Assembly (NCBI GenBank): GCA_009843005.1
Contig: VYEH01000312.1
Coordinates: forward strand, 3,032-8,049
Direction of reading: 5' to 3'
Origin: Pseudomonadota bacterium
Lineage (GTDB): Bacteria > Pseudomonadota > Gammaproteobacteria > Steroidobacterales > Rariloculaceae
Length of the DNA: 5,018 nt
Below the pieces are notes generated by a model, which made no database searches, was not told the DNA's origin, and worked only from the letters and a program-made list of their open reading frames with translations. A program made the translations under genes and the position numbers. Of this stretch, positions 1 through 5,018 are shown piece after piece; within the stretch, counting starts at the first letter, position 1; every line of letters begins with the position of its first letter.

Positions 1-1
1 C

Positions 2-484
2 GGATTGGCAGAGGCTACGGGTCTGGCTACGCAGGATTCCCAATGGCACCAGGCCCGCAGCGATTCGCCGGCGCGATTCGAGTTCAGAGCGCGCGCCCCT
101 TTCCATCCGTTGAATTTCCTGTGTTTCCTTTGCCAGCGATGGCCAGGCGAGGTCCGCTGGCACGGTACCTTCTGGCTCGATAACGCACCGGAGTACCGCT
201 TCGAGCTGGCCATTGTCGACGGCGCCAGCCGTTACCGGCCGGTCGGAACGTGGCGTGCGGTCAGCTCCGACGGTGGGCCGGTTCGGCCGGATGCAGGTGC
301 GTCGTCGGATGAGCATACATGGGACCGGCGGTATGGCGATCGCTTCCAGTACCTTGCGGCTTACGGCGATCCCGTCGACGAGTCGCATCTGGACAGCCAA
401 CTACGAGCTTGCCTCGTCACGTCAGAACATCAATCTCCCGGCGTCTGTACGCCTGGCGACCTTGCCTCCAACCGGCTTTCGTAA
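2..484 (+). CDS. CobW/P47K-family GTPase metallochaperone, C-terminal part (5' end outside window)
   Basis: The frame is open to the left edge, so the 160 visible residues are the C-terminal end of a longer protein; the TTG at 5 is not taken as a start. Visible residues 25-146 match the CobW C-terminal domain: FRARAPFHP (28-36), WPGEVRWHGTFWLD in the middle, WDRRYGDR starting at 107, and CLVT at about 137, the counterpart of the CLLT near the end of many family members. Known for the family: an N-terminal G3E GTPase domain with a CxCC-type metal site delivers zinc, cobalt or another metal to client enzymes in the cytoplasm. Those motifs would lie to the left, so GTPase activity and metal cannot be judged here. 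The gene ends 15 nt before the M24 hydrolase, whose metal centre could be a client; that is inference. The family name does not tie it to the cobalamin genes on the other strand. Confidence 0.85.
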   Translation, partial: GLAEATGLATQDSQWHQARSDSPARFEFRARAPFHPLNFLCFLCQRWPGEVRWHGTFWLDNAPEYRFELAIVDGASRYRPVGTWRAVSSDGGPVRPDAGASSDEHTWDRRYGDRFQYLAAYGDPVDESHLDSQLRACLVTSEHQSPGVCTPGDLASNRLS

Positions 485-499
485 AATAAAGGACCCTAG

Positions 500-1858
500 A
501 TGACATTCAGCTCCAACTACGAGGGATATCAGATCCCGACCGATTTTATTCAGGAACTGCATCACACGAACCCGCGGCGACTCTTCAGCCACGTGAATGC
601 CGACTGGCAGTATCGAGTCGACCATGAACGGCTCAGACAGGAGCGCCTCGCCCGGGCGCGCGCAGAGATGGAAAACGACGATCTCGGTGCGCTGGTGGTA
701 TTTGCCGGCGCGAACGTGCGCTACTTGACGGGATCGTACCAGGGCAACTGGAAGTACAACATCAACATCCGGTACGTGGTGCTGCCGCGCAATGGCGAGC
801 CCTGGCTGTTCGAGACGGCTGGTTCGGACCTGCGAAATGCAATGATCGATCTTCCGTGGCTGGAGGGGCGCATCCGCCCGGCGATGACCTGGCAGTGGGC
901 AGAAGGTGCGGTTGGCGAAATGGCCGACAAGATGGTGGCATCGGTCATGGAAGTCTTGCGGGAACACGGACTCACCAAGGAAAAGATCGGTATAGACAAT
1001 CTGGACTTTCCGGCCCTGCATGCGTTCGAGAAAGCCGGCCTGCATATCGTGAACGGCTGGCCTGCCATGTCCCGGGCGCGTGTCATCAAGACCCCCGACG
1101 AGATCGAGCAAATCAAGATGTCGGCCGCGATCGGCGATGCCGCCATGTGGCACATCAAGAACGAGTGGCTGAGGCCGGGTGTCACGGAGCGACAGATCGA
1201 ATCGCAGGTGCACAAGTTCATGCTCGATCGCGGCTGTGAAATCATTTACGACATCATCGTGGCATCGGGTGGAAACACCAGTCCATATCGGCGATGGGCG
1301 ACCGACAAGTTGATCCAGCAGGGAGACCTGCTGATCGTGGATATCAATGCCGTCGGTCCCGGCGGCTACTACGTGGACTTCGTGCGCACACTCAAGTGCG
1401 CGGCACGGATGACGCAACAGGAGATCGATCTGTATCGGGAGACCTACGATTCATTGTATGCCGGCATGGAGAATCTCCGGCCCGGAATGACCACGGCGGA
1501 TGTGGTAGCCCAGTTTCCGACGTACGACGACGACAAGTACGGTACCGTCACTCTTCAGCAGTTTGCGCACTCCATCGGGATCACGCTGTACGAGGGGATG
1601 TGGATGAGCCGCGCGTACTCGTTGAAGTACCCGGCGGAGATCAAGGAGAACATGTATTTCGCTATCGAGACGTTTGCCGGCCATCCCGGTCTCCCTCAGA
1701 CCTGCCGCCTGGAAGAGAACGTGCTCGTCACGAAAAACGGGCCGGTGATATTCACGAAGATGGAACACATGGAGGAAGCCGTCGGCAGCTATCGAGTGGG
1801 TGATTTCCATCATCCCAGTCTGCTCGGCTACCCTTCGCACAAGGAATCGAACGACTAG
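500..1858 (+). CDS. M24-family metallohydrolase (creatinase/Xaa-Pro peptidase fold, DddP-like layout)
   Basis: This 452-residue cytoplasmic protein has no signal peptide. It starts at ATG 500 behind TAAAGGA (487-493), 6 nt away. Residues about 40-190 form a creatinase-type N-terminal domain (NVRYLTG at 72-78), and about 200-425 the pita-bread catalytic domain. The five M24 metal ligands are visible: D281, D293, H357 (HSIG), E390 and E405, so a dinuclear metal site is likely. Known members are Xaa-Pro aminopeptidases, prolidases, creatinase, ectoine hydrolase and the DMSP lyase DddP. Length, the ASGGNTSPYRRW segment before the first ligand, and ligand spacing recall DddP. However, DddP's FDTD motif reads VDIN here (N283), and the aspartate I recall as catalytic, six residues after the metal histidine, is L363. 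DMSP cleavage is therefore not supported and the substrate is unknown. It lies between a CobW-type chaperone and a KdsB-fold protein, probably on one transcript. Family call sure, substrate unsure. Confidence 0.9.
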   Translation: MTFSSNYEGYQIPTDFIQELHHTNPRRLFSHVNADWQYRVDHERLRQERLARARAEMENDDLGALVVFAGANVRYLTGSYQGNWKYNINIRYVVLPRNGEPWLFETAGSDLRNAMIDLPWLEGRIRPAMTWQWAEGAVGEMADKMVASVMEVLREHGLTKEKIGIDNLDFPALHAFEKAGLHIVNGWPAMSRARVIKTPDEIEQIKMSAAIGDAAMWHIKNEWLRPGVTERQIESQVHKFMLDRGCEIIYDIIVASGGNTSPYRRWATDKLIQQGDLLIVDINAVGPGGYYVDFVRTLKCAARMTQQEIDLYRETYDSLYAGMENLRPGMTTADVVAQFPTYDDDKYGTVTLQQFAHSIGITLYEGMWMSRAYSLKYPAEIKENMYFAIETFAGHPGLPQTCRLEENVLVTKNGPVIFTKMEHMEEAVGSYRVGDFHHPSLLGYPSHKESND

Positions 1859-1864
1859 CCGAGC

Positions 1865-1871
1865 GGAGAGG
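1865..1871 (+). promoter_or_regulatory. Ribosome binding site fixing a GTG start
   Basis: GGAGAGG lies 9 nt before GTG 1881, just after the stop of the M24 gene. It supports GTG 1881 over the upstream in-frame ATG at 1800, which would overlap the M24 gene by 59 nt and add 27 residues with no family resemblance. Confidence 0.7.
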
Positions 1872-1880
1872 TTTTCGCGC

Positions 1881-2513
1881 GTGGAGCGCAACCCGTTGGT
1901 GGTTCTCTCCGTCTTCGATGACGACGGGGGTACGGTTGAGCCCGCGACCCGGGACCGGGTCGTATCGACGTGGCGCAACGCGGTCGAATCGCGGATCGGG
2001 TCTATCGTGGTCGACACGAACGACGCGGAATTGAGGAAACGATTCGGCGGTTCCGACGCCTGTTTTCTGCACCCTGTGAGCGATCGCGACGAGATTCGCC
2101 ACAACTACATGACAGTTTCGGGCGCCGAGCGTTTGGCCCGTCACGTGAACAAGTTCGACCGTTTCTACAACCACGATGTCGTGATCAATGTCTACGGTCA
2201 TCTCGAGGTTTTCTCGGGAGATGTGATCCGCGCGTTGATGTGGCCACTTGCCGACTACACGATAGACTTCGCCGTGGCTGTGGAGGATTGGGACAATCCG
2301 TCGCGGGACGACGAGACAATAGGGGTAGCCGTCGAGTGGGCCGAACGCAGGCATGTTCATCATGTCGTCGGGTGTCAGGTCGGTCGACCGACCGAGTTCA
2401 GCTACGACCCGGATGCGCTTGGCGGCTCCCCCCGTCTTCGGCTGTTGCCTGTCTTTGCGTACAAGCGTGCATCTCTGGATCGCTTCCTGCGTTTCGGACC
2501 CAGCTTGCGCTAA
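1881..2513 (+). CDS. Divergent KdsB-fold (CMP-Kdo synthetase-like) protein, probably non-catalytic and C-terminally truncated
   Basis: 210 residues from GTG 1881, 22 nt after the M24 gene. Several stretches align with KdsB, which activates Kdo with CTP: VSGAERLARHVNKF (79-92) with KdsB's SGTERLAEVV, VINVYGHLEV (101-110) with VNVQGDEP, and LLPVFAYKRASLDRFLRFGPS (from 188) with the HLGIYGYRAGFIRRY segment. The catalytic parts are absent. The N-terminal IPARxxSxRLPGK nucleotide loop is replaced by VFDDDGGTVEP, the metal-binding Asp of QGDEP is H107, and the C-terminal GVDTPEDL end is missing. The family is usually about 245-250 residues. The C-terminal shortfall is partly explained by the TAA at 2511, after which KdsB-like sequence continues in frame to 2597. 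No other lipopolysaccharide or Kdo gene is nearby, so a Kdo role is not supported; it may be a structural or binding paralogue serving the upstream hydrolase. Fold call fairly sure, function unknown. Confidence 0.65.
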   Translation: MERNPLVVLSVFDDDGGTVEPATRDRVVSTWRNAVESRIGSIVVDTNDAELRKRFGGSDACFLHPVSDRDEIRHNYMTVSGAERLARHVNKFDRFYNHDVVINVYGHLEVFSGDVIRALMWPLADYTIDFAVAVEDWDNPSRDDETIGVAVEWAERRHVHHVVGCQVGRPTEFSYDPDALGGSPRLRLLPVFAYKRASLDRFLRFGPSLR

Positions 2514-2597
2514 CTGGAGGAGACGCTCGAGCCGCTGCGCGCGTTCGATATGGGAATGCGGGGCGGGGCCGTGCGGCTCGTGGAACGCGCCGGGTAG
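2514..2597 (+). pseudogene. In-frame KdsB-like C-terminal remnant beyond the TAA stop
   Basis: Reading on in the frame of the preceding gene past TAA 2511-2513 gives 27 sense codons to TAG 2595-2597, beginning LEETLEPLRAFDMG and ending RLVERAG. In KdsB, the PSPLE-x-x-E-x-LEQLR helix and the strand after it directly follow the segment that ends this gene, so the pattern fits in both order and spacing. I read it as the original C-terminus cut off by a nonsense change at codon 211. It has no start codon or ribosome site of its own. An error in a single base of the TAA would also explain it. The resemblance is short and judged by eye. Confidence 0.5.
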
Positions 2598-2607
2598 GGG
2601 GTGCGGC

Positions 2608-2620
2608 CACCGATTCGGTG
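2608..2620. other. Short hairpin in the convergent intergenic gap
   Basis: CACCG and CGGTG form a 5-bp stem around an ATT loop in the 42-nt gap between the two convergent blocks. Neither strand has a proper T-tract after it: the + strand continues TTACAAAAAG, and on the - strand the five-T run comes before the hairpin, not after. It may contribute to transcript ends, but it does not meet the usual form of an intrinsic terminator. Confidence 0.25.
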
Positions 2621-2639
2621 TTACAAAAAGCCCGATGAA

Positions 2640-3242
2640 TCAGAAATCGATGCCGCGCACTGCCTTGATCCCTGCCTCGAACGGATGCTTCACCGCCCGC
2701 ATCTCGCTGACAAGATCGGCGTATTCGCATAGGCTCGGCCTGGCGTCCCGCCCCGTGAGAATCACGCTGGTGCGGGCCGACCTTGCATCGAGTCCCTCTC
2801 TGACGACGTCTTCCGAAAGGTACCCGTACCGCAGGGCGATGTTGATCTCGTCCAGCACCACCAGGTCGTAGTTGCCGCTTTCAAGCATCGCGCGTCCCTT
2901 GTCGAATGCCGCCTGCGCAACGGCCGTATCGCGGTCGAGATCCTGGGTGTCCCAGGTGAACCCCTCACCCATGGTCCGCCAGTCGATCTGGTCTTCGAAC
3001 CTCGAGAAGAACTGGCGTTCGCCGGTTTTCCACTTGCCCTTGATGAACTGCACCACGCCCACCCGTTGTCCCCATCCAAGCGCACGGACGATGACGCCGA
3101 AGGCCGAACTCGACTTGCCCTTGCCGTCTCCCGTGTACCCCAGCACCAGGCCGCGTTGCGCTTTCGCCGCTGCCGCCACCCGCTTGCGGTGGGCGGCCTG
3201 CTGGACCTTCATTTTCTCGGTGTGGGTTTGAGCGTCAGTCAT
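2640..3242 (-). CDS. cobO: Cob(I)yrinic acid a,c-diamide adenosyltransferase (CobO/BtuR family)
   Basis: CobO transfers the 5'-deoxyadenosyl group of ATP to the cobalt of reduced corrinoids in the cytoplasm, giving the adenosylated intermediates used by later steps. The 200-residue length fits the family (about 195-215). Visible are a charged N-terminal helix (residues 7-30), the P-loop GYTGDGKGKSS (35-45, with Ser where Thr is common), FIKGKWKTGER (67-76), the MGEGFTWDT segment (91-99), the Walker B-like LVVLDEINIALRYGYL (127-142) and the closing TGRDARPSLCEYADLVSEM (163-181), with the typical VKHPFEAGIKAVRGIDF end. An ATG 32 codons upstream is also in frame, but ATG 3242 has a good GGGAG site, and the extra residues, lying inside cobC, are unlike the family. 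It overlaps cobC by 8 nt, which suggests translational coupling. It is the last gene of the leftward cob block. Confidence 0.95.
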   Translation of the reverse strand: MTDAQTHTEKMKVQQAAHRKRVAAAAKAQRGLVLGYTGDGKGKSSSAFGVIVRALGWGQRVGVVQFIKGKWKTGERQFFSRFEDQIDWRTMGEGFTWDTQDLDRDTAVAQAAFDKGRAMLESGNYDLVVLDEINIALRYGYLSEDVVREGLDARSARTSVILTGRDARPSLCEYADLVSEMRAVKHPFEAGIKAVRGIDF

Positions 3243-3792
3243 GGTTCGATCTCCCGGCCGGGTCTTCGTTGGCATCCGGCAGCGCAATGATGCCACCAAA
3301 ACCGATCGGAACCGTGAAATCCCACACCGGATCGCCATCCCTGGCGCTGGCGGCCTTGATCACGCCGGCATGGGTGACGATCGCGATGGGTTCGCATCGC
3401 GCCGACCAGTCCGCGAGAGCCGCGCCGACCCGACTTCTGAGCATGGCCACGCTTTCGCCCCCGTGGGGCCGCGCATGCAGGAAATTCTCCGCCCAGGCGT
3501 CGATTTCCCGTCTCGGCACCTCCGACCAGGGTCGTCCTTCCCAGGCGCCGAAGTCGATTTCCTTCAGCCGCTCGTCGATATCCAGTGGCAGGGTTGAAGC
3601 GCCGGCGATGAATTGCGCCAACGCCCGACAGCGCCTCAGTGGACTGGATACGATACGGCGCACCTTGGGAAGGGCGGACAGGACCGCCTCGGCTTCATCG
3701 GCAAAGGTATCGGCCACGCCCAGATCCATTTGGCCGTAACAAAGACCCTCGGCGACATCGGGCCGCGTGTGGCGAACCAGAATCAAGCCCAT
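3235..3792 (-). CDS. cobC: Histidine phosphatase, probable alpha-ribazole phosphatase (CobC)
   Basis: CobC removes the 5'-phosphate from alpha-ribazole phosphate or adenosylcobalamin phosphate at the end of nucleotide-loop assembly. The 185-residue protein is a branch-1 histidine phosphatase. Visible are LVRHTRPD (5-12) with H8 as phosphate acceptor, the CYGQMDLGV segment (18-26), SSPLRRC (49-55) with a phosphate-binding Arg, RLKEIDFGAWEG (75-86) with E78 as likely acid, HGGES (110-114) and VTHAG (139-143) with the second His, H141. The family alone does not fix the substrate; the position between cobS and cobO does. It starts at ATG 3792, inside the last 10 nt of cobS, with a modest GGGA site 8 nt upstream, and overlaps cobO by 8 nt at its end. 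Because it is nested in the cobS tail, translation that leaves the cobS frame early could lower its expression; that is inference. Confidence 0.9.
   Translation of the reverse strand: MGLILVRHTRPDVAEGLCYGQMDLGVADTFADEAEAVLSALPKVRRIVSSPLRRCRALAQFIAGASTLPLDIDERLKEIDFGAWEGRPWSEVPRREIDAWAENFLHARPHGGESVAMLRSRVGAALADWSARCEPIAIVTHAGVIKAASARDGDPVWDFTVPIGFGGIIALPDANEDPAGRSNHD
3251..3255 (-). promoter_or_regulatory. Ribosome binding site of cobO, inside the end of cobC
   Basis: On the minus strand GGGAG (then A) ends 8 nt before ATG 3242. It lies in the last codons of cobC and decides the cobO start against the in-frame upstream ATG at 3338. Confidence 0.7.
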
Positions 3793-4555
3793 GCCGCCAG
3801 TCCCAGGTAGAGCCCGATTTCGCTGGCCTGCTGGACGGCGCCCAGCGTGTCGCCGGTGTAGCCCCCCAGCCTGGGCTCGAAGTAGAGACGCATTAAAACA
3901 TGCCCCGCAACGAGTCCGGCCAGGGCGAGTATCGCGGCAAGAGGCGACAGATACGCTGCCAGGCTGGCCACCAGCGCCGCACCCGTCAGCAGTACCACCG
4001 ACACACCCACGACCCCAAGGCGCTTCGAAACCTCCGTGGCGACGCCGGTCTCGGGGACGTAGCTGCCGGTCTGCATCACCGCCACGCTGGAAAAACGGGA
4101 GAGGCCATGTCCGGCCACCAGAGCGACGCCGACGGTTGAAGGCGCCAGACTGGACAGCGCGGCAACCCTGATACCCAACGCCATGAGCAGCGCGACCGTG
4201 CCGTAGGTGCCGAGGCGGCTGTCGCGCATGATCTCTAGAGCGCGGTCCCGATCATTGGCGGCGGCGCCGATGCCATCGAACGTGTCGGCCAACCCGTCCT
4301 CGTGAAAGGCGCCAGTGACGGCCAGTCCGGCCGCGACCGCCAGGAGTACGGCCAGCGGCCCGGAGAACCGGATTTCCGCAACATGAATACGCCGGCGCAC
4401 AGGCCGCCGATCAGGGCGCCGACGAGGGGGTAGTAGCGTACCGCAGCCGCCTCCCGGCGGGGACTGTAGGTTGCCCCCGACGGGACAGGTAATCGGGTGA
4501 GAAACAGCACCGCGAGCGCCAGTGCCCGCAGTTCGTTTACCAGTGGATTGCTCAC
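3783..4555 (-). pseudogene. cobS: Adenosylcobinamide-GDP ribazoletransferase, split by a frameshift
   Basis: CobS is the inner-membrane enzyme joining adenosylcobinamide-GDP with alpha-ribazole (or its phosphate) to make adenosylcobalamin (phosphate). The N-terminal part starts at GTG 4555 and reads NELRALALAVLFLTRLPVP, then RYYPLVGALIGGL and a membrane segment ending FMLRKSG. After that, family sequence continues one frame away from FSGPLAVLLAVAAGLAVTG, through the signature HEDGLADTFDG (4304-4272, metal-binding Asp residues intact), to TGA at 3783. Joined, the parts give about 256 residues, the usual length, with about six to eight membrane segments. The shift lies within about 4361-4385 and equals one missing base. 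No slippery heptamer is visible there, so programmed frameshifting is unlikely. Unshifted translation runs into unrelated sequence and stops at 4235. The start overlaps the cobT stop as GTGA. Everything else is well conserved, so a recent mutation or a read error is likely. Confidence 0.85.
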
Positions 4556-5018
4556 GTCCGCCCGCTTACACCGGCGGATTCGAAGCTCGCCATGTCGCGC
4601 AGTATCGCTGCGGACGCCTGCACGATCGGCCACGCCAGCAGGGCGCCGGTGCCTTCGCCGAGGCGCATGCCCAGGTCCAGCAGGGGGCCGGCTCCGAGCG
4701 CCTCCAGTACGGCCGAATGGCCGGGCTCGGCGGACCGGTGGGCGAATACCAGGTTCCCCATGACCTCGGGCGAAATGCGCACTGCGGCCAGAGCCGATAC
4801 CGTGGCTATGAAGCCGTCCACCAGCACGAGCTTGCCCGCTCCGGCTGCGCCCAGCACGGCGCCGGCCAGCATCACCGACTCGAATCCACCGTATTCGCGC
4901 AGGGCGGTGTCCGGGCCGAGTTCGGCGCGCGTCCTCGCCGCTGCTGCCTCCAGCACGCGCCGTTTACGAGCCACGCCGGCGTCGTCGACCCCGGTGCCTC
5001 GGCCGACCAGTCCAGCGA
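4552..5018 (-). CDS. cobT: Nicotinate-nucleotide:dimethylbenzimidazole phosphoribosyltransferase, C-terminal part (5' end outside window)
   Basis: CobT transfers phosphoribose from nicotinate mononucleotide to 5,6-dimethylbenzimidazole, giving alpha-ribazole phosphate, the activated lower ligand used by CobS. The frame is open to the right edge. The 154 visible residues are a little under half of the roughly 350-residue family length; the GTG at 4974 is internal. Visible are LVGRGTGVDDAGVARKR (from the third residue), the FESVMLAGAVLGAA helix, LVDGFIATVSALAA, VFAHRSAEPGH and LGMRLGEGTGALLAWP. The Glu in GEGTGA is the position described as the catalytic base of the Salmonella enzyme (Glu317). 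The protein ends with a typical MASFESAGV tail. Its TGA shares 4 nt with the GTG of cobS. This shows an organism that attaches a benzimidazole-type or related lower ligand; which base is used cannot be read from this part. Confidence 0.95.
   Translation of the reverse strand, partial: AGLVGRGTGVDDAGVARKRRVLEAAAARTRAELGPDTALREYGGFESVMLAGAVLGAAGAGKLVLVDGFIATVSALAAVRISPEVMGNLVFAHRSAEPGHSAVLEALGAGPLLDLGMRLGEGTGALLAWPIVQASAAILRDMASFESAGVSGRT

Noticed and set aside
2..484. Treating the CobW-type gene as part of the cobalamin pathway (cobW)
   Set aside because: It is on the opposite strand and in a separate block from the cob genes, and many members of this family handle zinc or other metals.
422..1417. 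331-codon open frame on the minus strand opposite the M24 gene
   Set aside because: It lies opposite the CobW tail and the well-conserved M24 gene and resembles no family; long antisense frames are common in GC-rich DNA.
500..1858. Naming the M24 gene dddP or pepP
   Set aside because: The metal ligands are family-wide, the reported DddP catalytic Asp is replaced, and nothing shows aminopeptidase P specificity.
1752..2363. 203-codon minus-strand open frame across the M24/KdsB-like junction
   Set aside because: It has no recognisable domain and runs antisense to two genes supported by family motifs and ribosome sites.
1970..2638. 222-codon plus-strand frame within and past the KdsB-like gene
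   Set aside because: It is an Arg-rich composition artefact in the wrong frame. KdsB resemblance, both before and after the TAA, lies in the frame of GTG 1881.
2630..2660. Possible intrinsic terminator for cobO (CGAT/ATCG pairing followed by GGGCTTTTTG on the minus strand)
   Set aside because: The stem is only 4 bp with a 9-nt loop and overlaps the end of cobO; too weak to call.
4360..4400. Programmed -1 frameshift signal in cobS
   Set aside because: The direction would fit, but no slippery heptamer is visible in the correct frame.

Overview
The window is GC-rich, densely packed bacterial DNA with two convergent gene blocks that meet near position 2600. Domain content and the short Shine-Dalgarno-led gaps and overlaps suggest a proteobacterium with cobalamin biosynthesis genes. 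Nothing in the window fixes the genus, and I see no rRNA, tRNA, mobile element or CRISPR array.

Left block (+ strand, 2-2513, remnant to 2597). It has three closely spaced genes: the C-terminal part of a CobW/P47K-family GTPase metallochaperone cut by the left edge; an M24-family metallohydrolase of 452 residues with all five metal ligands in place; and a divergent protein of the KdsB (CMP-Kdo synthetase) fold that has lost the usual catalytic motifs. Gaps of 15 and 22 nt suggest one transcript. The third gene stops at a TAA, but KdsB-like sequence resumes in the same frame right after it, so it looks truncated by a nonsense change.

Right block (- strand, 5018-2640). Read leftward it is cobT (cut by the right edge), cobS, cobC, cobO, each overlapping the next by 4 to 10 nt. 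These genes cover late cobalamin assembly: CobT activates the lower ligand, CobS joins it to the corrin, CobC removes the 5'-phosphate, and CobO adenosylates the corrin cobalt. cobS is split between two reading frames by a single-base shift near 4361-4385; the rest of the gene looks well conserved, so a recent mutation or a sequencing error is likely.

The promoters of both blocks lie outside the window. The 42-nt convergent gap holds one short hairpin without a convincing T-tract. The least explained part is the left block, an M24 enzyme resembling DMSP lyase DddP in layout but not in its reported catalytic aspartate, next to a KdsB-fold protein that is probably non-catalytic.
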